Below, in pieces: positions 27,744 through 35,561 of a DNA stretch of 64,000 nucleotides. The notes under the pieces were generated by a model, which saw only the letters and a list, made by a program, of their open reading frames with translations, was not told the origin of the DNA and did not search any database. A program made the position numbers and the translations under genes. This stretch comes from Paenibacillus sp. J5C2022. GTDB taxonomy: Bacteria > Bacillota > Bacilli > Paenibacillales > Paenibacillaceae. How positions within the stretch are numbered: position 1 is the first letter of the stretch; the number at the start of each line of letters is the position of its first letter. The stretch spans positions 39,520 to 103,519 of the forward strand of contig NZ_JAOQJC010000025.1 of assembly GCF_025567625.1 (NCBI RefSeq), read 5' to 3'.

Positions 27744-28149
27744 CTTGTTTATCCCTCCTTTATCTAACTCAATCTTATAAAATTTTCCGGAATCAAGCTT
27801 GGCTTAACCGGACAATGATATGGACAATCGAGATGAGAACTGCCGTAGCTTGCTTCGGAAGCATAAAAAGGAACATCCCCAGCGACTATCGCAGAAAGAA
27901 GCACCTGACGAAGAGCTTCAATCTAACCCACCACAGCAGGTTGAAGTCGCATGGGGAATCCCAACATATTCAAGTGATATCTTCAACGTATTCGGAACCA
28001 TGCGCTGAGCCGGTGCCGCAAGGGAATGTCAGATAAGGAAACGGGATCAGAATGACCAGATGGCAAAACAAGCTGGGGATTATCGAGGTACAACACCATC
28101 GTGGCTACCGCAATGGGGAGGATCCTATAATGGAATCCAGTGTTTGCTA
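27744..28149. other. Intergenic stretch with an unassigned short ORF
   Basis: About 400 bp between paralogue C and the WYL regulator gene. The part next to paralogue C holds its ribosome site and repeated ATTGTCC motifs (minus strand, near 27815-27830) that may be regulatory. A 62-codon plus-strand ORF at 27820-28008 has no ribosome site and no recognisable motif. Read past its TGA, the same frame stays open to the TAA at 28163-28165, so a decayed gene is possible. No terminator was seen. Confidence 0.3.
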
Positions 28150-29118
28150 TCAAGAAAATCTTAATTGAGCTAAACGCTCTTCCAACAAAATTCGGAGTTC
28201 ATCAGGAATCCGTTCAAACCGAACCCCTTTCCCCAAAAACAAAAGCCAATCCGCATAATACGCCAGAGCCTCGGCATCGGCCACATCCAGCTGAACGCTG
28301 AACATCCCGCTCGACTGAAACATCCCGGTAAAGGACAAAATGATCCCCGGCGGGTGCATGCGCTTAAATCGCTGTATTCCCGTCGCATCAAGCTTGACAA
28401 CCAGATTGGCCTCCCGTGCGCGAAGCAACTTTTTGTTTAAAATCTCTTGCTCCGAGCACTTTAACTCTCGCTCGGAAATGGCCGAATCCCGCAGCATGTC
28501 AACAGGCAAATAGCGAAACTCATCCGTGTCCAAATCATAAACCTCGACCAGCCACTGCGCGTTCGAGTTGAAAATATGCAGCAAATAAACATCCAACAAC
28601 TGCGGCCAGCCGACACTCACCTCATACGTCACTCGCAAATGCTTATCCCGCACGGCAAGCGAAATGAGCTGATTCAGCTCCGCGGGCGCCGCGTCATCGA
28701 GCTCCAGTAGACTCGGATTCGCGGGATTGGTATTTTCGAAAAGCAAGATGTTATTCAGCTCAATCAGCTCGTCTTGCTGGGTTTGCGACGCGATGCCGAT
28801 CAGTTTTTCAGTAATCGAGCGGCGATTCTGCAAATAGGGAAGCTGTGAATTTTTCGAGGCGATAAAGCTGATGAAAATGGCCTTCAGCTCATCCGGCGTG
28901 AAGCGTGCGGCAGGTAGATACTGGTTTTGCAGGACATGGTAGCCGCCGCCGCGCCCAAGCTCGGTCGTCAACGGGAAACCCATCGCCTGAATTTCGTTAA
29001 TGTCTCGGATCGCCGTCGCGCGGGAGATCTTGAACTCCCGCTGAATCTCGGCAATCGTAAAATGGGCGCGGTTATTGATGTAGCGCATGATCAGGTTCAC
29101 TCGTTCTGTTTTCTTCAT
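28150..29118 (-). CDS. WYL-domain transcriptional regulator
   Basis: Regulator of 322 residues. An N-terminal winged HTH (FTIAEIQREFKISRATAIRDINEIQAMGFPL) is followed by a WYL-type domain (LRVTYEVSVGWPQLLDVYLLHIFNSNAQWLVEVYDLDTDEFRYLPVD). WYL proteins bind small ligands or nucleic acids and often control a neighbouring operon. This one is divergent from two GyrI-like genes, and an 11-bp sequence in its leader is mirrored in front of those genes. Repression of both promoters is the likely arrangement. Confidence 0.9.
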   Translation of the reverse strand: MKKTERVNLIMRYINNRAHFTIAEIQREFKISRATAIRDINEIQAMGFPLTTELGRGGGYHVLQNQYLPAARFTPDELKAIFISFIASKNSQLPYLQNRRSITEKLIGIASQTQQDELIELNNILLFENTNPANPSLLELDDAAPAELNQLISLAVRDKHLRVTYEVSVGWPQLLDVYLLHIFNSNAQWLVEVYDLDTDEFRYLPVDMLRDSAISERELKCSEQEILNKKLLRAREANLVVKLDATGIQRFKRMHPPGIILSFTGMFQSSGMFSVQLDVADAEALAYYADWLLFLGKGVRFERIPDELRILLEERLAQLRFS

Positions 29119-29126
29119 GGTTATAT

Positions 29127-29227
29127 TGTATCAAAAATGTGCCAAAAAAATAGGCAATCTAGAAAAACCCAACCGTTTTGACACGTAATAATTTGATTCG
29201 CAATAAAGAGTATCTTTTTTTGATACA
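29127..29227. promoter_or_regulatory. Divergent control region with mirrored 11-bp operators
   Basis: TGTATCAAAAA at 29127-29137 and its exact reverse complement TTTTTGATACA at 29217-29227 flank the intergenic region. The first lies in the WYL-gene leader. The second is just downstream of a TTGACA (29178-29183) with an AT-rich -10 zone near 29201-29208, which would drive the GyrI-like genes. Each copy is placed where a bound protein would block one of the two divergent promoters. Confidence 0.6.
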
Positions 29228-29280
29228 TTCAGCAAATAGAATCAGACTTGTAAATTAAATCCCAAAAAGGAGCGAAAACG

Positions 29281-29760
29281 ATGACTAACTACTCCATCAA
29301 AACCATCACGGAAAACTACAAAATGACTGCTTTCGGTGTTACACTTGAAGACTACAACGACTGGGCAGGCAATGCGGCAAAAACGGCAGCAAAAAAAGCA
29401 GAAATTACCGAGAACGGCAAGCTTGCTGAGCTTCTGGCGCTCGCTGACGGACAAGAATATCAAATCAACCATGCCGTCGACCGCAAAGCTTGGCGCGGCT
29501 TCGGCGTGATGGGCGAGTTCAACGTGGAAGGCGCGGTCGTTCTCGACTTCCTCGCCGGCGATTACCTTGTCGTGCCCGGCAGTGGCGCCGACAAAGACCG
29601 ACTTGCCGACGAAATCACCGGGAACGTTTTCGGCGGCATGCTGGAAGAAATCACCGCGTACAAATACGTAGGCCCCGGTAACGCAACCTTCGTCAGAGCA
29701 GTTGAAAACGGCGAGTATTACGGCGAAATGTGGCTTCGCGTTAAAATGGTCGAAGCATAA
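29281..29760 (+). CDS. GyrI-like small-molecule-binding protein, copy 1
   Basis: Protein of 159 residues with AAAGGAG 8 nt before the ATG. It has the GyrI/effector-binding layout: an N-terminal strand (YKMTAFGVTLEDYNDW), a central GAVVLDFLAGDYLVVPGSGADKD, and a C-terminal FVRAVENGEYYGEMWLRVKM. Such stand-alone domains bind hydrophobic or cationic drugs and metabolites. Genes like this often sit beside a WYL- or DeoR-type regulator, as here. The next gene is a tandem paralogue 28 nt downstream. Confidence 0.82.
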   Translation: MTNYSIKTITENYKMTAFGVTLEDYNDWAGNAAKTAAKKAEITENGKLAELLALADGQEYQINHAVDRKAWRGFGVMGEFNVEGAVVLDFLAGDYLVVPGSGADKDRLADEITGNVFGGMLEEITAYKYVGPGNATFVRAVENGEYYGEMWLRVKMVEA

Positions 29761-29788
29761 TTTAACGGACTCAAAAAGGAGCATGTAC

Positions 29789-30265
29789 ATGGCAGATTAC
29801 ACACTGGAACACAAAAAATCATTCACATTGACCGCGTATGGCTTTTCCATCCAATCGAATTTTCAGGACATGGCGGCTTTGCAAAAGGAAAAAGCCGAGT
29901 TCTGGGATAGACTCAAGGCTGACGGGCGATTTCACAAACTCAAAGAAGCGGCAAAAGATGATCTCGAATGGTCGGTCAATGAGGTTTATCAAGGCAAACC
30001 GTGGAATTATTTTGCGGTAGAGGCTAGAAAATCAGTGGCTGACGCAACGCGTGTCATCGAGTTTCCAGAGAGCGAATACATCGTGGTCGCCAGGACAGGC
30101 GACAAGGAAACGTTATTTGACCAGTTGACTTACCATGCATTTGGCGAAGTCTTGGCCCAAATCACAGATTATGCTTACATCGGCGGTCCAAATGCGACTT
30201 ATCGCAAAGATAACGGCGACGGCACTTTCTACGGCGAATTTTGGGTGCCCGTAGTTAAAAAATAA
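29789..30265 (+). CDS. GyrI-like small-molecule-binding protein, copy 2
   Basis: Protein of 158 residues. The start is the ATG at 29789, 7 nt after AGGAG; the in-frame ATG at 29783 is too close to the ribosome site. It follows the first copy motif by motif: FTLTAYGFSIQSNFQDM, ATRVIEFPESEYIVVARTGDKE, AYIGGPNATYRKDNGDGTFYGEFWVPV. The pair is probably one transcript ended by the hairpin at 30288. The divergence between copies suggests different ligands or a heterodimer. Confidence 0.82.
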   Translation: MADYTLEHKKSFTLTAYGFSIQSNFQDMAALQKEKAEFWDRLKADGRFHKLKEAAKDDLEWSVNEVYQGKPWNYFAVEARKSVADATRVIEFPESEYIVVARTGDKETLFDQLTYHAFGEVLAQITDYAYIGGPNATYRKDNGDGTFYGEFWVPVVKK

Positions 30266-30287
30266 GTTCGCCATCGTTTGTCCAAAG

Positions 30288-30324
30288 AAACGGCAGCCTA
30301 TCGAATTCCGGCAGGCTGCCGTTT
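30288..30324. terminator. Bidirectional terminator between the GyrI-like pair and pepF
   Basis: A 12-bp perfect stem (AAACGGCAGCCT/AGGCTGCCGTTT) with T-rich flanks on both strands serves the converging genes. Confidence 0.8.
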
Positions 30325-30328
30325 CATT

Positions 30329-32134
30329 CTATTTTTCCGTCATCTTCAGAAACAATGCTACATCGTCAGCCGTTAAGCCCACTGCCTGACGCCAGAATTC
30401 CGTTTCCTCCAGATCCACATCCAGATGCTTCTTCGCCAGCTCCTCCACCGTAAGCCGCCCCGTATCCCGTAGCAAGGCGACATACTTCTGCGCGAAGCCC
30501 TCGCCCTCTTGCATAGCGCGAACATACAGCCCGGCGCTGAACAGATAGCCGAATGTGTAAGGGAAGTTGTAGAACGGCACATCCGTTAAGTAGAAGTGCA
30601 GCTTGGACGCCCAGAAGTAAGGATGCGTTCCGCCCAGCAGCCCGCTGTACGCTTCCCGTTGCGCCGTCTCCATCAAGTCGCACAGCTCCTCCGCCGTAAC
30701 CAGCCCCTCGCGTCTTCGCTCATAGAATCTTGTCTCGAACAGGAATCGCGCATGGATATTCATGAAGAACGCCACGGAGCGTCCGATCTTGTCCTCCAGC
30801 AGACTTAGCTTCTCCGCATCGTCCTCCGCAGCCTTGAGCGCCCGATCCGATACGATCATCTCGGCGAACGTCGACGCCGTCTCCGCCACATTCATCGCGT
30901 ATTCCTGAGACAGAGCCGGCAAATCGTTCATGACATGCTGATGATAGGCATGTCCCAGCTCATGCGCCAATGTTGACACATTGGAAGCCGTCCCGGAATA
31001 CGTCATGAAGATGCGCGTCTGGCCGCTCTTCGGGAAGGATGTGCAGAAGCCGCCGGGACGCTTGCCCGCGCGATCCTCCGCTTCAATCCAGCCGTCTCGG
31101 AATGCCTGCTCGGAGAACTCCGCCATCTCCGGACTGAACGAGCGGAACTGCTCCACAATAAATTCCGCCGCCTCCTGGAACGGAATAACTGACGAAGAGG
31201 ATGCGATCGGCGCCTCCACATCATGCCATTCCAGCTGGTCAACGCCGAACAGCTCGGCTTTCCGCCGGAAGTACGGAGCCAGCACTTTCTTGCCTTCCTC
31301 CACGGCTGCCCACATCGCCCCCAGCGTCGCTTCGCTCATGCGATTCATATGTAACGGTTCCTGCAGCACCGAATTCCAGCCCCGCTTGTCATACAACTTC
31401 AGACGGAAGCCCGCGATCCGGTTCAGCGTCTCCGCGCTCAGCTCCGACAGCTCGTCCCATTCGCGCTCCCACTCCTGGAACGCTCTCTGCCTTACAGCTC
31501 TGTCCGGATCGGACAAGCGATTATGCATTTGCCCCGCTGACAATACCCGTTCGTTGCCGTCACTGTCGATATCTTTGAATGCGGCACGGGATACAAGCCT
31601 ATTATAGAAATCTCCCCAACCATGATAGCCGTCAATTGCCAAGTCGCCGGCGAGCGCTTCCAGCTCCGGAGCGAGCTTCAGCTTGGCGAGCTCTCTTCTC
31701 TCGCTCAGGTTGAACGCCACGCCGCGCAACCTCCCATCGTTCATCAGCTCTTGCCACGACTCATCGTCAACGGAACCCAGCAAGTTGTCGAAGCGGGTCA
31801 TTGCGGACGCATATCGGGCCGCTATCGTTTTGACCCGGTCGTTCAGGCCCGCCGCAGCGCTATCCTTCACATCCTGCGCCATCAAGCATGAGACGAACGA
31901 TTCCGACTGACGAAGAGTCAACAGAATGCCTTCCACGAAGTCCGTCATCTCGCGCAAGGAGGAAGCCATTACAGGCTGCGCTCCACTTAGCGATTGCTCC
32001 AGCGCCCCATTCAACTTGGCTATGGAAGACTCCATCTCCTGAAGTTCCTCCGCAAACGCTGCGGAGCGCGATCCGCCCGGATAGATGGCATCCATATCCC
32101 ATTGCAGCGGAACATTTTCCTTGAACATCTCCAC
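30329..32134 (-). CDS. pepF: Oligoendopeptidase, M3/PepF family
   Basis: Cytoplasmic zinc metallopeptidase of about 600 residues, the usual size for PepF, which degrades oligopeptides of roughly 5-20 residues. The zinc site is STLAHELGHAYHQH (HExxH), followed by a family-typical ETASTFAEMIVSD that supplies the third ligand. The start may be the GTG at 32134 or the ATG two codons later (AGGTGAGTGGAGATG). A terminator-like hairpin with a long T-run lies in the leader. Confidence 0.94.
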   Translation of the reverse strand: MEMFKENVPLQWDMDAIYPGGSRSAAFAEELQEMESSIAKLNGALEQSLSGAQPVMASSLREMTDFVEGILLTLRQSESFVSCLMAQDVKDSAAAGLNDRVKTIAARYASAMTRFDNLLGSVDDESWQELMNDGRLRGVAFNLSERRELAKLKLAPELEALAGDLAIDGYHGWGDFYNRLVSRAAFKDIDSDGNERVLSAGQMHNRLSDPDRAVRQRAFQEWEREWDELSELSAETLNRIAGFRLKLYDKRGWNSVLQEPLHMNRMSEATLGAMWAAVEEGKKVLAPYFRRKAELFGVDQLEWHDVEAPIASSSSVIPFQEAAEFIVEQFRSFSPEMAEFSEQAFRDGWIEAEDRAGKRPGGFCTSFPKSGQTRIFMTYSGTASNVSTLAHELGHAYHQHVMNDLPALSQEYAMNVAETASTFAEMIVSDRALKAAEDDAEKLSLLEDKIGRSVAFFMNIHARFLFETRFYERRREGLVTAEELCDLMETAQREAYSGLLGGTHPYFWASKLHFYLTDVPFYNFPYTFGYLFSAGLYVRAMQEGEGFAQKYVALLRDTGRLTVEELAKKHLDVDLEETEFWRQAVGLTADDVALFLKMTEK

Positions 32135-32147
32135 TCACCTCACCCAA

Positions 32148-32204
32148 AAAAATGAAAAAAACCTTTATCCAGGCCATCCAATGATGCGCGACAGCGTTAA
32201 AGGT
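32148..32204 (-). promoter_or_regulatory. Terminator-like structure in the pepF leader
   Basis: On the minus strand ACCTTTA and TAAAGGT (32161-32204) can close a stem around a GC-rich interior and are followed by two long T runs before the pepF ribosome site. Upstream of a gene on the same strand, this resembles a transcription attenuator. No riboswitch class or T-box motif was recognised. Confidence 0.35.
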
Positions 32205-32233
32205 AGTTTTATCGCCCTGGTAGCCACTATCAT

Positions 32234-32262
32234 TTGCGCTTAGCTGCCAGGCAGTGTATAAC
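32234..32262 (+). promoter_or_regulatory. Candidate SigA promoter of yycC
   Basis: TTGCGC (32234-32239), a 17-nt spacer, then TATAAC (32257-32262), 31 nt upstream of the yycC start codon. Confidence 0.5.
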
Positions 32263-32292
32263 TTATTATATACAGATTGGAGGAATAATACC

Positions 32293-32454
32293 ATGTCGAT
32301 GCCATTGCAAATCTCCGCGGACACCGCCGTCAAGCTGTCCAAGCAGCTGGGCGTACCAATCGAGCAGCTCATGCACATGCCGCGCCATATTCTGATGCAG
32401 AAGCTTGCCGAGCTGGCGAATAGCGAAGCAGAGAAGAAGGACTCGGAGGAATAA
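32293..32454 (+). CDS. yycC: YycC-like small protein
   Basis: Protein of 53 residues starting at the ATG at 32293, 9 nt after a strong GGAGG; the longer frame from 32254 has no ribosome site. The core LQISADTAVKLSKQLGVPIEQLMHMPRHILMQKLAEL matches the YycC family of Bacillus and Paenibacillus. Function unknown. Its stop overlaps the next start (TAATG), so the two are translationally coupled. Confidence 0.85.
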   Translation: MSMPLQISADTAVKLSKQLGVPIEQLMHMPRHILMQKLAELANSEAEKKDSEE

Positions 32455-32690
32455 TGATACCATTCAAGAACACATGGCCTTATGAACGGATTATGAACGA
32501 TCTCTATGTATCCAACTGCCCCTTCTGCCATGCGGACAACGTGCTTCTGCCCATAAAGCCGAAGCAACTCTCCGTCATCCGGGATGGCAAGAAGCATCTG
32601 CTCGTATTTCCTTGCTGCCACAACAAAGCGACCATCATCGATACGGACAGCGACTACTTGCTGGCAGACGCTCCTCTGCGCGACTTGTAA
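32454..32690 (+). CDS. Small Cys-rich putative zinc-binding protein
   Basis: Protein of 78 residues with a CPFCH motif near residue 22 and a CCH motif near residue 54, a possible zinc ribbon. It is coupled to yycC through TAATG. No signal peptide or membrane segment. I do not recognise a named family. Confidence 0.7.
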   Translation: MIPFKNTWPYERIMNDLYVSNCPFCHADNVLLPIKPKQLSVIRDGKKHLLVFPCCHNKATIIDTDSDYLLADAPLRDL

Positions 32691-32835
32691 GGCGCGGAGG
32701 AGAAGGCGACATGCGTTGTTCGACGCTTTCTGCTATGTACGGCGTCATGCTTGTGCGCCGCGTTGCCGTTCCTCTCGCAGTTCACCGCTTAAGCAGCCGC
32801 TCTCCTCATCGCCACCCGGTTCGCTGTCCGGGCCG

Positions 32836-33567
32836 CTATGCGCTGTTCGCCGCTTGGGGAGCAGAGTCGTCCCTGCGCTTGCCTTGACGCTCCTCTTCCA
32901 TCTCCTCGCGAATCAGCTGCCATTGCTCACGGCTCGCCCGAATCATTGCGGCATCCATAATCCGCTTGTCGTTCACGATGCGAGAGAACCATTTCACCGC
33001 TTCGGCATGCTCGCCTACTCTGCGATTCAGCTCTCCGATCAGATACATCAGCTTCGCGTTGTTCAGCGAGACGCCCTCCGTCTCGTATACGGATATGTAA
33101 GCCTCCAGCGCGTATTGCAAAAACCTGCGCTCCTGCTCCTGATTGTTCTCATACCGGTAAAGCCATGCAATATGATGCAGAATACCCGCGATAATACGAT
33201 CTCTGGCTCCTGTAGCCTGTCCGGCCAGCAGCGCCAGTTTATAGGTGAGCATGGCCTGCTCCGCTGTACGCTCTCCGCTGAAACCCTGCCCTTTCCCGTT
33301 CCAATAGACCCCCATCTTCTCGTAATAGCGTTCCTTCTGCTCGCGGGTCAGCGACTCGAAGCCGTTCTCCGTAAACGAAAATCCGCATTTGGGACAAACT
33401 CTTACGACGTAAAAGTCGGGATTGACGCCGCTAGCATAATGTCCGCAAAAATCGGAATCGACATGGGCTGCTTTCTTAAAGCTGGGTCTGACCTTGGAAG
33501 TAAGGAAAGGCGTCTCGCAGCAGATGCAGGTAATGGTCGTCTCGTACAGCGGTTCCATATCGTTCAC
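32836..33567 (-). CDS. DUF2225 protein
   Basis: Cytoplasmic protein of 243 residues. Two cysteine pairs near the N-terminus (CICC, residues ~13-16; CPKCGFSF, ~57-60) are typical of DUF2225 and suggest metal binding. They are followed by a TPR-like helical region (LLAGQATGARDRIIAGILHHIAWLYRYENN; LNNAKLMYLIGELNRRVGEHAEAVKWFSRIV). The GTG start overlaps the stop of the globin gene (GTGA), so they form a two-gene operon. Family function unknown. Confidence 0.88.
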   Translation of the reverse strand: MNDMEPLYETTITCICCETPFLTSKVRPSFKKAAHVDSDFCGHYASGVNPDFYVVRVCPKCGFSFTENGFESLTREQKERYYEKMGVYWNGKGQGFSGERTAEQAMLTYKLALLAGQATGARDRIIAGILHHIAWLYRYENNQEQERRFLQYALEAYISVYETEGVSLNNAKLMYLIGELNRRVGEHAEAVKWFSRIVNDKRIMDAAMIRASREQWQLIREEMEEERQGKRRDDSAPQAANSA

Positions 33568-33959
33568 GTCTCCTCTTCTGAAGTATTCACAAAGTGATGC
33601 GCCGGTCCGGACAACCGATGCAGCACGACCTCCCGAAGCTCAGACTCAAGACCTATCTCTTCAAGCGCTCTTCTCATGCAGTCCAGCCAAGCTTCCGCCC
33701 TCTCGGGCGTGATCGGGAACGGCAAGTGTCTGGCGCGCATCATGGGGTGCCCGTACTGATCGGAATAAAGCGATGGACCTCCAAAAAACTGAGAAAGAAA
33801 CTGATACTGCTTTTCCATAACGGGTTCAATGTCTTCCGGGAACAAGTGTCCAATTAATGGATGCGCCTGCACCTTTGGGTAAAAAGACTCAACCGCCGCC
33901 CGTACTGTTTTCTCTCCGCCGATCGCCTCATAAAGGCTTATATTCCTATTCATCGTCAT
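33564..33959 (-). CDS. Truncated haemoglobin (group II, YjbI-like)
   Basis: Small haem protein of 131 residues from the ATG at 33959, 6 nt after GGAG; the frame is open to 34019. Group II truncated-globin features: SLYEAIGGEKTVRAAVESFYPKVQAHPLIGHLFP, KQYQFLSQFFGG, and HPMMRARHLPFPITPERAEAWLDCM with the proximal His. Such proteins bind oxygen or NO; in B. subtilis the homologue YjbI lies near a peptidase and thiol-stress genes. It is co-transcribed with the DUF2225 gene. Confidence 0.9.
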   Translation of the reverse strand: MTMNRNISLYEAIGGEKTVRAAVESFYPKVQAHPLIGHLFPEDIEPVMEKQYQFLSQFFGGPSLYSDQYGHPMMRARHLPFPITPERAEAWLDCMRRALEEIGLESELREVVLHRLSGPAHHFVNTSEEET

Positions 33960-34036
33960 TTCCATCTCCATTTTGTAGGTATTTTGTATTAGTTTTTTGA
34001 ACTTTTTTTGAAGAGGCAATTGAAGGGAATAAAAAG

Positions 34037-34069
34037 AAATACCCGCATCGGGACGCGGGCTAGGTATTT
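34037..34069 (-). terminator. Terminator after the 30-residue membrane-protein gene
   Basis: A bulged stem (AAATACC...GCCCGC with GCGGGTATTT, minus strand) is followed by CTTTTTATT, 11 nt past the small ORF at 34080. Confidence 0.6.
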
Positions 34070-34079
34070 ATTCCTCTAT

Positions 34080-34172
34080 TCAAAATTTATAGTTATCGTC
34101 ACGGGGCTGCGTAATGGACGCCTTGATGACATAGACAAAAGCGCAAGCGATTAAGCCGGCGACAATACTCAT
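34080..34172 (-). CDS. 30-residue single-helix membrane protein
   Basis: A short ORF below usual gene-finder limits. GGAG lies 8 nt before the ATG at 34172. The peptide begins MSIVAGLIACAFVYVIKASI, a single transmembrane helix, and ends in a charged tail (TQPRDDNYKF). A terminator follows directly. The combination of ribosome site, helix and terminator supports a real gene. Divergent from ylbJ. Function unknown. Confidence 0.6.
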   Translation of the reverse strand: MSIVAGLIACAFVYVIKASITQPRDDNYKF

Positions 34173-34369
34173 GTTCATCACTCCAAGCGTTTTAAGTTGT
34201 TACTATTGTACCATAAACGGGAGAGAAAAGGGACCATTTACTGCAACCGCTTTCTGACAATTCCGCACATTTGCCGTTCATCGTGAACGTTAATCAGTGA
34301 TGGGCAAGCTTAAACGCTCATATATGTATAGTAGAGGTTGTACAAATTCATGGAGAAGGAGAACGGCAT

Positions 34370-35443
34370 ATGCTGCGCACGCTTGCTCATCCGCTATCTC
34401 TTACCGCAATGTCCGCACTGTTCATCACCTGGCTTATGGCCTATTATCCTGCAGAGACCTTGCATGCCTCGCTACGCGGACTGGCTATATGGTGGGACGT
34501 CCTGTTTCCCGCCTTGTTCCCGTTCTTTGTCATATCCGAGCTGCTTCTCGGCTTCGGCATCGTGCACTTCTTCGGCAAGCTGCTTGATCCCTTCATGCGT
34601 CCCCTGTTCAGACTGCCCGGCATCGGCGGCTTCGTCGTCGCGATGGGTTATATGTCCGGCTACCCGGTAGGCGCGCGACTGACGGCACAGCTATGGGAAC
34701 AACGGCTTATTGACCGAACGGAAGGCGAACGGCTCGTGGCGTTCACTACGACTTCCGATCCTGTCTTTCTTATCGGGGCCGTCTGCATCGGATTCTTCCA
34801 TAATGCCGCCCTCGCTCCATTGCTCGCCGCGGCTCATTATGGCGGCGGGCTGATCATCGGCTTGCTCATGCGCTTCCACGGCCGAGGCCATGAGCGGCAT
34901 GAATCGGCACCCGACACGCGGACGTCTGCTGCAGCCAAAGTGCGCCGCAGCCGATTGTATGCGGCGCTCCGGGCCATGCACGAAGCGCGCCTGCTTGACG
35001 GCAGGCAGCTCGGCAAGCTGCTGCAGGACGCCGTGGGATCGGCCCTTCGGCTGATGATCGTCGTAGGCGGCCTCGTCGTCTTCTTCTCTGTCGTGCTGGA
35101 GATGCTCACCCATGCCGGGTTCGTGGAAGGGCTGACCGAACTGCTGCGGCTGCTGTTCCAGCTGATCGGACTGCCGCAGCCGCTTGCCGATGCCGGCATC
35201 TTCGGCTTGTTCGAAGTGACGCTGGGCGCCCGCTCTGCCGGTACGGCGGGCACCGGCCTGATGCATCAGGCCGCTATTGCGGCCTGGATATTGTCATGGG
35301 GCGGACTGTCCGTTCATGCGCAGATCGTCAGCCTGTTAAGCCGCACCCCTATTCGTTACAAGCCGCTGCTGCTCTCTCGTCTGCTGCACGGCTTCATCTC
35401 GATGCTCCTCGTTTATCTGCTCTGGGATACTCTGGGACCGTAG
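34370..35443 (+). CDS. ylbJ: Sporulation integral membrane protein YlbJ
   Basis: Polytopic membrane protein of 357 residues with two nucleoside-recognition (Gate) domains. Motifs: WWDVLFPALFPFFVISELLLGFG, FVVAMGYMSGYPVGARLTAQL, and a second half with TLGARSAGTAGTGLMHQ. YlbJ in Bacillus is made in the mother cell under SigE and is needed for spore cortex formation. The ribosome site GGAGAAGGAG is strong. A CATATATG-type element near 34320 could be a SigE -10, but I could not fix a -35. Confidence 0.9.
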   Translation: MLRTLAHPLSLTAMSALFITWLMAYYPAETLHASLRGLAIWWDVLFPALFPFFVISELLLGFGIVHFFGKLLDPFMRPLFRLPGIGGFVVAMGYMSGYPVGARLTAQLWEQRLIDRTEGERLVAFTTTSDPVFLIGAVCIGFFHNAALAPLLAAAHYGGGLIIGLLMRFHGRGHERHESAPDTRTSAAAKVRRSRLYAALRAMHEARLLDGRQLGKLLQDAVGSALRLMIVVGGLVVFFSVVLEMLTHAGFVEGLTELLRLLFQLIGLPQPLADAGIFGLFEVTLGARSAGTAGTGLMHQAAIAAWILSWGGLSVHAQIVSLLSRTPIRYKPLLLSRLLHGFISMLLVYLLWDTLGP

Positions 35444-35495
35444 ATGGGACTGGAGGACCCCGCATATGAACCGTCTGCCATCAGCAATCCGCACA

Positions 35496-35541
35496 TTGAA
35501 TTCGCAGCGGTAGTACGATATGATCTATGTAGTATCGTACT
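35496..35541 (+). promoter_or_regulatory. nadK promoter with an inverted repeat over the -10
   Basis: TTGAAT (35496-35501), a 17-nt spacer and TATGAT (35519-35524) form a good SigA promoter. A perfect 9-bp inverted repeat, AGTACGATA (35512-35520) and TATCGTACT (35533-35541), overlaps the -10 and the expected transcription start. That is a repressor-type operator position, although a small leader hairpin is the alternative. Confidence 0.55.
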
Positions 35542-35561
35542 GTACGGAAGGAGAACCACCA

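Noticed and set aside
27820..28008. 62-codon ORF before the WYL gene
   Set aside because: No ribosome site, no recognised motif; kept only as a remark on the intergenic stretch.
30981..31607. 208-codon plus-strand ORF
   Set aside because: It lies antisense inside pepF, whose frame is fully supported by motifs; it has no domain or ribosome site.
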